A stretch of 64,000 nucleotides of DNA from Diphasiastrum complanatum (lineage: Eukaryota; Streptophyta; Lycopodiopsida; Lycopodiales; Lycopodiaceae): positions 21,954 to 85,953 of the forward strand of contig MU832126.1 of NCBI GenBank assembly GCA_029204225.1, given 5' to 3'. Made by a program: the position numbers and the translations under genes. Positions 1 to 12,600 of the stretch are shown piece by piece. The stretch's first letter is position 1. Every line of letters begins with the position of its first letter. The notes beneath the pieces are model-generated. The model did not search any database. It worked only from the letters and a program-made list of their open reading frames with translations, and was not told where the DNA came from.

Positions 1-2625
1 AACATTCACTCTCAACAATTTTCCAATCCAACTTACCTCTAATTACATATTTTCTTCACTCAATCAACCCCTCTCTGATCGTAGTACTAAACTAAGATTA
101 GGTTGATCCAATACAGAACTCTCAGACTTAAATTATGATCAAACTTATTTCTATTCCAATAAAAATGGAATTAGTAACCTTTGACCTTCTAATGTACTAC
201 TAATAGATAATGATTCAAATATCAAACCTATTCTAGATTCAGATTGTCCACACAATTCCTAGAGAATTTCTCTTATTCGAAAAGTTTCAATTAGGTATCT
301 TACTCTGAATCTATCCGAAATTACTTTCAGACCAAGTCTCATTTCTATACCACAGCTGGATCTCTTCCAAAAACTATGCAACCTACTGATTTCTAAATAG
401 AATTTTATTCCACCACTTCACCCCTCCTTTCAAAGAAATTATAAATTTTAATAAAAATCAACTGGAAAGATGACATATGAAAGTATCTAAATCCAAGAAA
501 AGAAAAGTCAGTAATAAGTGCATTCCAGTAAAGGATTCACTCTATTACAAACATGACTTTTCCTTCAAATATTTTCAACCTGAGTGACAGTACAATCATT
601 CTATTGAAATCCATTTATGCACAAAGAGATATTCTAGATTTAAGAAATTGAAACACTTTAACCTTAGAATTTTTTGAATTCCAAGTCCATTCCACAAGTA
701 GTAGTTTATATGACATAACAGTCTTTCAGAAGAATAACTTCATGTTGGAAAGAATCATATAACCCAGTCTGATGTCTATATTCGAGAAATTACTAAGAAG
801 TAAAGGATTAATTAAGAAAGCGAGAAATAGATTTGAGGGCCTCTGATTTCGTAAATAATGTTATACCACATTGGGATCTAGATTAAACAACAAAAATTTT
901 CAAAATACCCCACATTTGATCAGACGGTTTTATTTTTTCCATATCGCGACTAGGTACTAAAACACACCATTGATCATCAGATCTTTACAGTCCTAGAATT
1001 TTTTTTTCAAAATTACTGATGTCCCATACTATCGGCTTTTCCTTCCAGAAAACCCTTAACCGCCTTATCTGATATTCTAGATCCACTGATCATCTAGCTA
1101 TCCTATAATCACTATAGGATAATATCTCTTGTTCCCAAACATTGGAGAATCCAATTTATTTGGATGACTGGCACCCATTATATGGATACCACAAATCCAC
1201 ACCTGATCTTGATTTAGACAGAAGAATTAACATGATTCAATATTACATTCAGATCCTTTCTGGTTAATGATAAGCTTCAAATCCCCTTGGATCCAAGAGC
1301 ATTAACTCTAGGGACAAGCTTCTACCAATTAACAGATCCAATGTAATCCATGTATCAGATTCTACTTCTAACATCACAATTGACATCCAAAACTGTGGAT
1401 AACTCAATGGTCACAAAGATATCAGTTACAATTCAATTAAATGAATTTAATTCAGGAAATTAATAATCGGTATTAAGCAATTATTTACTGGGATTTACCT
1501 AAAATCCTAACTGCGAAATACATTTCCCGATCACACTTACTACCACTAATGTCCACTCTTTTTCCCTCAAAATTTTCAATTCCGTGAAAATCTATTTCAA
1601 CCAAGGTACTAAGAAGACATAACGACATTAGTTAATGTTTTAAAATTAATTACTGTAGATTAAAATCTGAAACAATTTTATTTCTATCCTATACCTAGGC
1701 CGAATAACTGATATACCAAAAATCATCTACTAGTATGGAAAACACTACTAGTCTGATCTTTTGCATATAAATCACCATAGGATTTGATTGGAAATGAAAT
1801 CAGTTTTTTACTTTGATCAATTCCTATCAAATATTTTTCCAATAAAATTGGTTTGTTTTTCTTTTTTATTGATTGGTTTGGCATTACTCCATCAATATTA
1901 ATCAAAACCTCATAATATGAAGTTACATGAATGGAAATCCTACCCAACAGGATTTTAGTAACTCTTAAATCGTATCTAAACAAAATTTAACTGTTCGGAT
2001 AAAGAGTACTGTTACCACTCTATCTGGCCATTACATATTGTTTGAGAGTTTCCAATTCAATTTTGATGAGTACCTTGCACAAACATTAACTTGACCCATT
2101 TCTAATGATCAATATCAACTAAAAATGTACAAGATAAGTAACTCATTCCAAATTCTAACGTTCCAAACTTGAAATTCGATTAAAAAAAAATTAATTTTAA
2201 CTTTTAATATGGGGAAAACACGTACATCCCAAGTTAAGTCACCATCAAGCACAATACCAGAAAAATTAAATTTTCTTGAACCGGATACTATCTTGGAAAA
2301 AATAATCCATGAGGACCGAATAACTTGCCGCCATCCTAAATCTATGAACTAAATTCATAGACGAACTATTAGGATAGCAAAAATTATATTGTCATGAATG
2401 GCCTGGAGAATCCATAATTATTCTCACATTGATTCAGTCAAATTTTACCAAAATCTTCTTCCTAAATCAACTAAAAAGGTTTTTCTTAAGGTTATCCACC
2501 TACAAGTCCTAATTATTTCACATGCAATTACTGGAAGAGCAGTCGATGATGTAATACCTATTACGAATCATAAGCTCTTCTCGCATGCAAAACAATCCAA
2601 GGTTTATTTAACCCTCAAAGGTTTA
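1..2625. other. AT-rich intergenic stretch, no gene recognised
   Basis: I read both strands and found no conserved protein motif, splice-consistent exon series or RNA gene. The open frames at 1723-1983 and 2398-2667 have no recognisable domain and are of chance length for AT-rich DNA. The only local structure is a small 7-bp inverted repeat near 1098-1120. It is probably old, decayed repeat sequence. Confidence 0.6.
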
Positions 2626-3889
2626 TGTCATGCCCATGACTGGTCTCAGGTAGCGTGTCCACGCTAGGAACCGGTAGACCAACAACCCGTAAGTTAATTG
2701 TGACTATAAGGGAATTGGGGCCCTTATGTGTATATGGTCATAATTAATGGTTGTAGGCCTAAACACATGGTAGTGGAGTTGGTATGGGTCTATCAGTGAG
2801 TCATTAGAAAACTGGATGACGTGGCCCAGATAGGCTGCAGAGGTGTCCAGTGAGGTGTCACGGTGCACTACTAGTGGTGCATGGGCCTTGGAGGGTATAA
2901 GTATACCTGCTGGGCTCTCACTAGTGTATGCTTGATTTGTGATGAGTAGCTACATGCTGCTGGTGTGACTCCTCTTTCCATGACTCTGATTGATCCATAG
3001 CTTGGGGGCTAGATTCGTTCGATCTAGGTTTGGTTTGGATGGTTTATCCACCACCTGTTCTTTTGTGTTGGTAAGTGCACTACCAGACTCACAATTGGTT
3101 CGTTTTGGTGCTTTTCGAAATAGTTTCTTGGAAGGAATTCTGTGTCAATTTTGTTGTTGCCAATTACTCTGTGATTAGCATTTTTGTGAAAGTAACAATC
3201 ACTTTATTGGTTGCTGGATTTTTTCCTTCAGTTTTTTGTTCTTCTCAAAAAACGGTTATTGTATTTTGAATGATGTCTATTGTCTGTTTGAAAGCCAGTT
3301 TGGTTTTAAAACGGTGGGAATAGGCTAGAATAGAAGAAAAAATACTCTAATCTGTTGGTTGTTGAGTGTTGGTCATGTTTGATAGGTTTGCATGGCTATT
3401 ATGGAATCACAGGCTTATGCTTCATTTTCTGACAAACTAACAATTTGTTTGCAGGGATAGGAGCCTGTATAGCCATTCTAGAGTATGGTTGAGTTCAGAT
3501 TTGCTGACTATTTGCTACAGTAGTAGTCATAACCTGCAAAACTAGGTTTTTTGGAAAATTTTGGTAGCATAACGGCTATTTTTCAAGCACAGTGATAGCA
3601 AAAACCTTGTAAATCTTGCTTTAAACCATTGCTTATGTTGGAAACAAGTAAATGAAAGCTATAGCAACTGTAAAACGTTGGTAGAGCAGTATTAATCTGT
3701 AAAAACCAGCAGATGCTATGGGCTCACTGCTTCCTGTTTCATAAACCTATAAAAACTTAAGGAAACTAAAACATATTGAAGCCTAGAAACCGCTGGAAAT
3801 CCGCCCTCTGCCTGCCTGCAGACCTGCATGTATTGTGCTCTGTTGGATATGATGGGCGCCCTTACTGCCCTCATTCTCCATAGAAATCG

Positions 3890-4031
<142 letters not shown>

Positions 4032-4129
4032 CAGATTTGAACCCTCTGTTCATCGCATGTTGTACCCCGAGAGGGGCGCGATGAAATGGCCGTGTGCTAT
4101 GGCCCGGGGGAAGGCGGGGGGGGGGTAGG

Positions 4130-4176
4130 TGGCCACTTAACTTAAAGTTTTTTTTTAAAACTTTAAGTGTTGCCAC
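4130..4176. repeat. Imperfect inverted repeat, about 20-bp arms
   Basis: The arms around GTGGCCACTTAA and TTAAGTGTTGCCAC share an inner AAAGTTTT/AAAACTTT and would fold into an A/T-rich hairpin. It lies about 100 bp after the CT tract, inside the presumed gypsy leader. No function can be assigned. Confidence 0.6.
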
Positions 4177-4566
4177 GCATGAAAGGTTGTAAGTGTGGTT
4201 GTTTGGGGAGGGGATTAGGCTAGTGTTAATTTTTTGAGTTTTTTGTAACCTTTGGGTTTTTTTTTCTCATAGTGGGTTTTTCAGTCTTTTGGAACTGATA
4301 TTTAAATTTTGTAGTTATTAATTGAGTTAACAGTTGTATGAGTCAGCTTAGGTAGTTGTTAAGAGATTTTCGGTGCGTTGACGGTTTAATTCCAATTTTT
4401 ATTGTGTAAATGGTCCATTTGGTGATTCAGCGGTATATTTAGTAAATGAGCGCACGAATGGTCTATAAATGGTTTTTGTAGGCATTGCTTGGTTCAGTAA
4501 CTATTATACCCGTAATGAATGTGTTAACTAAATGGAATTATTTTTTAATTTTCTGTTGGCAAACAA

Positions 4567-7500
4567 ATGGATACTGTTGAAATTTTGGAGGGGGGTGCTA
4601 CCGAGATTCACCCGGCATCACCAGGAAGTGATGGGAGAAATACGGAAATTCAGCCGGCCTCACCCGGTAGTGATGACACCCTAGACTTAGAAAAATTGTT
4701 GCAAACTTTAGGCAAGGCAGTTTTAGAACTTCATCAGAGCAATAAACAACAAATAAACAAATGCAAAATCTATTTAATCAACTGCAAGCATTTAACTCTA
4801 ACAACTTGGGCTACCAACCGAAAATATTTTTCGGTGATAAAAAGTTTAAACGCCCGGAAGTTGTTGAACACTAAATAAACCGTTGGACAAGCTATTTTAG
4901 CTTGCACAACGTCCCATAGGATAAACGAATATCATCAGTTCTATTGTTTCTGGAAGGTAAAGCCTCTTCTTGGTGGAGGGAACTTTCCATGAAACTGGTG
5001 ACTTGGGCTGGATTCCTCACGGAATTTCGGAAAGCTTTTGTCATGATAGATGATTTCGAGTTGTATATTCGGTTTATCAACTGCAAAATGGGCAGCCAAG
5101 AACTGGACGATTATGTCCAAGAGTTCTTGGACTCTTTGGCTAAGGTGCCACTATTTGATCGTAAGTTAGAACAGTGCAATTTATTGCCGGACTGCCAATT
5201 GACTATCAAAATGAATGCAAATGAAATATCCTTAACTCACTAGAGGATGCTATCCGTGTGGCGAAAGCCTATGATAGTATAGTTGTTGGATCACGAAAAA
5301 GCGTGCACGGCCAGACGGCCCCGAAACCCAAGCAAGAAAAATCTAACAAGCGTAAGAAGCAGTTTTTTGATGAGCTAGAAGCAGAAGCGTACCAACAGTC
5401 AAAGAAGAAGAAGAATAAGAAGAAATTGGCGGTGAAAGACAAAGCACGGTTAATGGTGCTTAAACAGAATCTGTGTTTCCTTTGCAATAAACCGGGCACC
5501 GTGCCAAACAGTGCCCCGAACGGAAAGCAAAGTCATCAAGTTTCATGACTGTGGATTTATCGGCAGGTAAATTGGAAGTCAACTTGTTGAATAATTGTGA
5601 CTGTACTTGTAACTTTACTGCACTCTCTTTCAAGCCTAATGAATTGTTTCGTGTGAGAGGCAATATTTTGGGAAAACACGTGAATGTGCTATTTGATTCA
5701 GGTAGTACTCACAATTTTTTGAATGCTCGACTTGTGCAAAAGCTCCGAGTGCCCACCATGGCCAATGATCACCGTTATGTGGCCCGTCTTGCCTCAGGGT
5801 CGGACAGTGAGATTTGGGATGTCAAAGTCTCAAACTTAGAGCTTCGGATGCAGGACTATGTTGAGCCTTGGATTTCCGGACTGATGTAATTTTGGGCTAT
5901 GAATGGTTTTTTGGTAGATCAAACTCTTTAGAGATCGATTTTAAAAATCATTCTATGGTATTTAAAGATAAGTTTGATCAGATTGTGTCTATTTCTGGTG
6001 AGATCGATGTACTTCCATCGTCGATGATTTCCTCAGCTGAATCAATTGAGAAACTTCATGATTCTGAGTATGAACTCTTTCACTTGCTTTTGAAATCTTG
6101 TATGCATTGTGATGTTGGGGATGTGAATGTGTTTTCATGCTTTCATGCCAAAAATTTGCATCAGGAACAACAGCTTTTGCAAGATTTAAAGCAAGAGTTT
6201 AATGAAGTTTTTCCAAAGCAGCTACCTTATGGATTACCACCCACTCGGTCAGTAGATCATAAGATAGATCTTTTGCCCTATAGTCGTCCTATCTTTAGAC
6301 AACCATATCGGTTTAGTCAGAAGGAAGAGGAGGAAGTGGCTAGGCAGATTAAGGAGTATCTCAGGATGGGGCACATAAGACCAAGTAAATCTCCATGGGG
6401 AGCACCTGTCCTTCTTAAGAGTAAGAAAGATGGGAGTTTCCGGCTATGTGTAGATTACAAGGGTCTGAATAAACTAACAGTTAAAATAAATACCCATTGC
6501 CCAGGATGGACGATCTCATAGATCGATTGAATGGAGCCAAATACTTCACGAAAATTGATCTACATACGGGATACCATCATATTAGGATACATCCAAAAGA
6601 TGTATCTAAAACCGGTTTTAGGACTAGGTTTGGCCACTACGAGTTTCTTGTTTTGTCCTTTGGTTTGATAAATGCTCCAACTACTTTCCAGCAAATGTTG
6701 AACGATTTATTTCGTCCATATTTGGGGAAGTTCGTAGTAGTGTTTCTAGACGATATTCTAATCTATGGTAGAACACTCAAAGAGCATGCTAAGCATCTCT
6801 GTACTATCTTACGTACCTTAAGACAAGAGAAACTTTATGCAAAAGAATCAAAGTGCGAATTTTTTAAAAAGGAACTTCTTTACCTAGGTCATAAGATCAT
6901 CTCCTTTGGGATCAATATTGACGAAAGGTGAAGATGGTAGTGGAATGGCCAATTCCTAAAACGGTGTGTGAACTTAAGTCATTTTTAGGTTTCACTGTGT
7001 TTTTTAGTAGATTTGCTGAGGAGTACTCCAAGATTGTTGCACCTCTCAACAATATGTTGAAAGGAGTAAAAAGCCGCAAAGGTAGGCCAAGTCCTCCTAT
7101 TAGATGGAATGAGAAACTAGATGAGAGTTTTTGCAAACTCAAGCTTCTAATTGCCTCAGCTCCAGTTTTGAGAACAGCGGATCCAAATTTGCCGTTTGTC
7201 ATGAACACTGACGCGAGTGATACGGCTATTGGAGCTGTTCTCTTACAGGAGGGTCAGCCCGTGCCTTTGAGAGTAAGAAACTAACCGATGCTCAGGTCAA
7301 GTTCACCACTCAGAAAAAAGAGCTTTTTGCGATGATCCATGCTTTGCAATCATGGAGGCATTACCTGTATGGTAATAAATTCGTGGTTAATATGGATCAT
7401 CAACCTTTAAAGTATTTTTGTAATCAGAATGATTTATGAGGTCGTAAGGCCAGATGGGCAGAACTCATGCATGAATTTGACTTTGAAGTGCGGTATATCA

Positions 7501-7790
7501 AATCAGGTGGCTGATGCATCGAATTGGTGAAGTGAACGAACTTTCCTTCACTGAGATCAGTACAGACTTTTATCTCTCCCTGAGAGGTCTTTACGAGAAA
7601 GACCCACATTTTGGACCAATCTAGAATAGGGCTCTAGCAGTTACATCAAGCGGGACTGATGATCATGGTTATCAGTCTAGAGGGAAGGATATAAAGGGTA
7701 CTGATGACTTCTCTATCCATAATGGACTATTGTTCAGGAAAGGGAAGGCCATTTGCAATCAATGATATTGCTGCCAGTAGGAGCTTCAAC
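4567..7790 (+). mobile_element. Ty3/gypsy element 1, decayed gag-pol
   Basis: An LTR retrotransposon polyprotein relic in which consecutive pieces lie in different frames. Gag (4567-5550) ends in a broken zinc knuckle beginning CFLCNKPG. The aspartic protease shows FDSGSTHNF at about 5690. RT has [12 protein letters not shown] at about 6425, [20 protein letters not shown] at about 6500 and the catalytic FLDD at about 6748. RNase H carries NTDASDTAIGAVL at about 7204. The homology continues into the post-RNase H spacer (WAELMHEFDFEVRYI, about 7455) and fades near 7790. There is no integrase: a copia fragment on the opposite strand begins there. Frame breaks near 4880, 5245, 5550, 5890, 6500, 6930 and 7280 show it is dead. 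Confidence 0.9.
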
Positions 7791-7802
7791 TAGTGACCAT
7801 GC

Positions 7803-8588
7803 CTAGTTCTTGATCAGAGAGGAATACTCTCTATCCATGGCTTCTCTCCAGAGATCAGAGTTTGGGTGGCTGAGTGCTTCTTTGACTGTTGTCGGTTCAT
7901 GTATCAAGAGACATGCAGACTCAAGAGTATACCTTGTAGGCTGTGTGCGCACTCGACTTGATCTTCTAGGAGGAATCGACTGATGAACCACTCCTGGGAC
8001 TTGTTGCTGGGTAGCAGCAACATCTTTGTCTAATTCGCTGTAGAATAGTGGGTCGACAATGGACACGCTTGAGCCAGAAGCTCAATAGTCGTGTCAATGG
8101 CAAGTGAAGAAGGTTCTCCTGGAACAATATCTTTGCCTTTGATGTCAACGAACTGATCCTCGATAAAGCAGTGTATTCCGACTGTACAATATCTGCTGGG
8201 TATTGGGATCATACAGCTTGTATGTGTTATCAGATGCAGTGTATCCAATCAGGATGGTCTTGAGGCCTTGGAAGTCAAATTTCTTCCTTGTGTCTTTCGG
8301 GATCTACACGTAGGCAATGCATCCAAACACTCTTAGGTTCTTCACATAAGGCTTAGAGCTTGTCCACACCTCATGGGGTGTTTTGCTGGAGAGGGCCTTG
8401 GTTGAACATCTGTTCTGGATGTAAGCTACAGTGGAGACAGCTTCGACCCAGAAGCTCTTGGGCAGCGATGCATGTGCCAACATACATTTAGTTGATTCAA
8501 CCAAAGTATGGTTCTTCCTCTCGGTTAAGCCAGTAGACTGAGGACTATAAGGAGTGATGAATTGCTGCGCAATGCTTGGCTCTGGCAT
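7803..8588 (-). mobile_element. Ty1/copia fragment: integrase C-terminal half to RT start
   Basis: Read on the minus strand, the integrase part is at 8588-8304, with YSPQSTGLTERKN (the copia IN signature around the catalytic Glu), LPKSFWVEAV and NLRVFGCIAYV. It is followed by the spacer GYTASDNTYKLYDP and then the region before RT at about 8066-7803, with RRSSRVRTQPTRY and HPNSDLWREAMDREYSSL. At least one frameshift lies near 8200-8060. Neither LTR is visible. It abuts the truncated end of gypsy element 1 and probably inserted there or replaced its integrase. Confidence 0.88.
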
Positions 8589-8689
8589 TTATGTAGACAG
8601 TCCATTTTTCGCCTGTCTTATTTTACATGTAAATATGCAGACTGTGCGACAACACAAGAAAAATACAACAGCATGAATGGAGACAGATT

Positions 8690-10345
8690 AACATAATAGT
8701 AAACTCTTAAGGAACGACCTGAACAAGGGGACTTAATCATATTCTGCTATGTCAGTCTAATATTAATGAGGTCGCTTTGGAACTTTATCATGGATGGTTA
8801 GAATTAGCTACTTTCTCACCCTGCTATCAAAATGTGGATCATGATATTATTATGGAACATGCTCTAATCTGCAAGCTTATGGTGACAAATGTTTTAAAGA
8901 CGACTAGATGACTGCATGGCAAAAACTTCACAAGGATGGATTTTCAAAATGCTATTGATGAACGTGATTGGATCACTACCTTTCTTTACGTGGATGGAAT
9001 AGATAAAGCCTAGCATAATCCTTGTTTTATGTGCATTAACTTTGTTAGAAATTTGGTGTTACAAAGATTATCTGGTCCAGATTTTGCTCCTTTTCTAGAC
9101 ACTAAAAACAATAACATTGATAATGCTTTAACGGTTACTAAGCGTACTCTTTCTAACATATTACCAGATGACCTTCTCGGGATAGAAGAATTACCCTTTC
9201 TTCTCTACACCTTTAAAGCGCATAAAAATACTTTTAGATGGATTACAAACACACATGACTGCTACTTTTCAAAGGTGACCACATTTCTTTCTGGAGCTCT
9301 TGGTATTCTGTCTCCACTCCTCATGGAGGGGGCAGGCCTCAAGGCACATTCATACTGGAACTACCTAAATGTGGATACCAACCTATTCTAGCAGTGTGAC
9401 TCATCCACTGATTTCTATCTTAATGTGCCAAATAAGATCACTTATTTCTGGTCCACTGATATCTTTAAGTGTTATGAAAACATCCCTCTTAATGGCCCAG
9501 ATGGACTTAAGACCATTATACGAAAAATCATTTTGTATGCTTTCAAATTTAGCAAAAACAAAAATCTTGCCTGTAAATGGAAATCTAATTCTAATGATTG
9601 TAAGTGGAAATGGATTAGCAAACAAACTGATAAGTGGACTCTTATAGACAAACTTTTATTGTGCCAATGGAATGATTTGCTGATTGACCATTACGTTGTC
9701 AGACTCAGAAACGAAGCCTAGAGGCAGGTTTGCGGTATACCTATGGGCTTTGCATGTTCCCCCACTTGGTGTAACTGGTACTTGTCATTTTTAAATTATA
9801 GTTTATGAAAAGACTTGCCAAACTTGGACAGGTTGAATATTTACGGGCATTCAAGAATACCTTTCGATATATAGATGACATTTGTTTTATTGATAATCCG
9901 GTTGCACTTTCTTTCTTGGATAAAGAACAACCGTGTACCATTGATAATGCTAAATGGATTTATCCTTTAGAGCATTTGACCATCAAAAGCGAGGAGACTT
10001 ATGGCATTACAATAAACTTTTTGAATATTACTACTACCTTTGATTCTGAGTCTGGCATTTTTTTCTATGAGAAAGATTGATAAAAGAAGGGAACTACCTT
10101 TTCCTTTTTTCCAGTTCATTCACGTACCATCCAATAGACCGATCTTTAACTCTTATAAGGTTATCATTGCACAAATGATTGCTGCTATGTATTGTTGTAG
10201 CGATCAAACTGATTTTATTAAAGAAGTCAATGACATTGTTTTGGCATTCCAAAAAATGGCTTTATGAAAGGAAGGCTCTACGGAATCGTCAACAAGATTT
10301 TCTTACACAATACGTTCCCTGGTCTTATGTTCACACTACCTATTA
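8690..10345 (+). mobile_element. Penelope-like reverse transcriptase relic, copy 1
   Basis: The amino-terminal part (about 8750-9005) reads INEVALELYHGW. Finger motifs follow (LPFLLYTFKAHKN at about 9192, FWSTDIFKCYENIPLN at about 9447), then CGIPMGFACSPTWCNWYL at about 9730, and the palm motif FRYIDDICFIDNP at about 9860 with both catalytic Asp intact. It continues with WIYPLEHLTIK and then FPFFQFIHVPSNRP near 10095. YIDD plus GIPMG and the KxHK finger motif are the pattern of Penelope-like elements rather than LTR or LINE RT. No GIY-YIG endonuclease follows before the CT tract at 10412, as in the endonuclease-lacking Athena/Coprina group. Frameshifts near 9370, 9720, 9800 and 10080 make it inactive. 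Confidence 0.72.
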
Positions 10346-10409
10346 ATGCAGACTTTCTCTTGGTGGGCAGTTAGCACTCCATCTCAGGGGTTGTGGGTAC
10401 GGTTGGTGG

Positions 10410-10555
<146 letters not shown>

Positions 10556-10682
10556 ACTCTACTATACTTACACTACACTTCAGTTGATTTTCGAAACGGC
10601 AAAAAAGATTTTTTCCTTATGATATTTTACCAACTAAAAATGACGTATCTTGCTTAACTTAAAAATATGGCCTCAAATAATA

Positions 10683-10708
10683 TAGTTTTTTTTTTAAAAA
10701 AAACTACT
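10683..10708. repeat. T-rich/A-rich inverted repeat
   Basis: TAGTTTTTTTT is followed by its complement AAAAAAAACTA, making a perfect 10-11 bp A/T stem. It lies about 130 bp after the CT tract. Confidence 0.7.
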
Positions 10709-10825
10709 AAGTCTTTTGATGGGAAACTTGGTTCTAACGAACGGCCGTGAGCAGTGCACATGCTAAGGACTCAATCTAACGGTGAGCATCTTCTAACACC
10801 GATGCACCAAAGGGTGCTGGGTTTT

Positions 10826-10992
10826 CTATAAAAGAGAAGAGTACTACAACTCTAAGTTTCACTCTTCTTGCTTTCTCTTTCCTTTTGCTCTCTTGGTTGG
10901 CTTCTCTACTACTGCCATCCTTGCTTGGAGAGGAGGAAACTTGTGTAAGCTTTGCGGAAGAGTATTCGGGTGGAGTTTATTGCAATCAACAG
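10826..10992 (+). promoter_or_regulatory. TATA promoter, leader and splice donor
   Basis: CTATAAAAG at 10826 is a strong plant TATA box, with a C/T-rich leader (TTTCACTCTTCTTGC) about 30 bp downstream. A possible non-coding first exon ends CAACAG with donor GTAAGA at 10993. The segment lies upstream of the amino-terminal ORF of the Penelope-family copy at 11430. It could be that element's own promoter and intron, which would fit the known intron retention of this class, or a fortuitous host promoter. The join to the ORF is not proven. Confidence 0.4.
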
Positions 10993-11429
10993 GTAAGAAT
11001 GCTATGGTTCTTTTGATTGAATGATCATTTGCAAAGGGAAAGCATTATTAGTTTCATTTGCTGGAATGTGAATGAACTCACAATGGTTTGATCATTATAG
11101 ATACTACATTCTTACTTTCGAGATACATGCTCGGAAGCAAATATTTGTGGATGATTGCTCAAAAGCGATAATACACGCTACTTCAGATTTGATACTTATC
11201 ACCTTGCTGTTCTTATTTGATTCTGACAGCGATTTGCTACCAAGAGATGGTGTAGCAACTATGCACATAAACTTGAATGCATTTTGTAAGTGTGATGGGA
11301 CAGCGGACTCTGTCCTACTGACAGCCACTTCAACTGATGCATGAACTTACACCAAACCAGAATCTAGAACTAGAAAAGACTCTTCTTCAAATGTAGATGT
11401 GGTGAAAAGTGTAAAAATAGCTCTTCCAT

Positions 11430-11935
11430 CATTTGGTTTGATCATGCTATCTGGTTCATTATGAATAACCTTGCCAAGTTTTTTCCTGGTGCTTTCCTCC
11501 AAAATCAGATTAACGCTTTTTTCATATGGCTAAATAAACTTGTTAGAGATGTGGTAAAATCACATATTAATTTTCTCTTTATCTGCAAATACATGACTGA
11601 TGTCTCTATTGAACTTGCCAAAGACTCCTCCGCCAAATTACTTGCACCTTTGGGAGATGCCAAAAATATCCGAGAAATAGAGCGCCTTTTAAAACATCCC
11701 AATTTTTCTACCCTCCAAGACAAGTACTTCCAGAACTCAAACAAAAGGACAGGCTCTTTTAATTTGAACAATCCGACCTAAGTCATTTCCGGTTCAGGAA
11801 TGGGAAAGAAAAAGCGTGGCTCAGATTTCAAAGCAAATGAAGGATAGAGCAGTGGCAACAAAGATGAGTTACCAATCAAAAAGCTGAATTTTTACAGATC
11901 CTAATCGATGTGTAGGATGACGCAAACTGGCATCC
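11430..11935 (+). mobile_element. Penelope-family amino-terminal ORF segment (copy 1b)
   Basis: An open frame at 11461-11781 reads NNLAKFFPGAFLQNQINAF, then SSAKLLAPLGDAKNIREIER and LKHPNFSTLQDKYFQ. The same protein and DNA recur at 55448-55935, where they lie about 400 bp upstream of the RT amino-terminal part. I therefore assign it as the 5' ORF of the same element. I recognise no named domain; it is basic and helical, and nucleic-acid binding would be a guess. After the stop at 11779 a further readable segment (KKKRGSDFK) runs to about 11930. It follows, rather than precedes, the RT at 8690-10345. Confidence 0.6.
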
Positions 11936-11939
11936 ATGA

Positions 11940-12600
11940 AGGATGATAGCAAAAGTATTTCAGGAGGTTGTACTCTAGTATCTGGCGCATCCATAGTCTG
12001 GATAAGCAAGAACCAAAAACAGTAGCTCAATCTTCCTATGAAGTGTATATTGATGATTCAGATTCAGAATTATAAATTCATTTTTGATCAATAGTTTCTG
12101 TTTGTCTAAAATTGTCTTAATTTGTCTCTTAATTCCGCACGCATATTCAATTAGAGCAAATATTGTTCAGTTAGTAGATAGATCAGAAATAGACTAGATT
12201 GAAGACATTGATATTAGTTTGCTTTATTCAAACTTTCATCGCATTCTCTGTGGAAGAATTATTACTATTTTTCCTACAAATGGTTGGAAATAGGAATGAA
12301 TCTAGTAAATCTATGAAATGTTCTTCCACTTGTGGTAGCTCAATTTTTTTTTCGTGAAGGGCTTGTGTAGGAAAAACATACTAGAACTTGATAATATACC
12401 TCCATATGTGATAGCCAATACGATTTGATGAGAACATACATATGGAAATTAATCAAAGAAAACATGGTATGTTTGTAATGCTTCTATAAAATATAAACAT
12501 AGAATATGCTACATTGTATTTCAATTGATTGGAGCTTTTTTTTATTGCAAAATCTAGCTTTTTTGTCGATGTTTCAATTGAAACTAAAAGACGTTACAAA
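11940..12600. other. Unassigned AT-rich stretch
   Basis: No motif or splice-consistent exon is seen. It separates the Penelope-family segment from the Helitron-like coding relic and could be the 5' part of the latter. Confidence 0.5.

Noticed and set aside
1098-1120. Inverted repeat ATCCTAT/ATAGGAT as a regulatory hairpin
   Set aside because: A 7-bp stem is expected by chance in AT-rich DNA, and no gene lies nearby.
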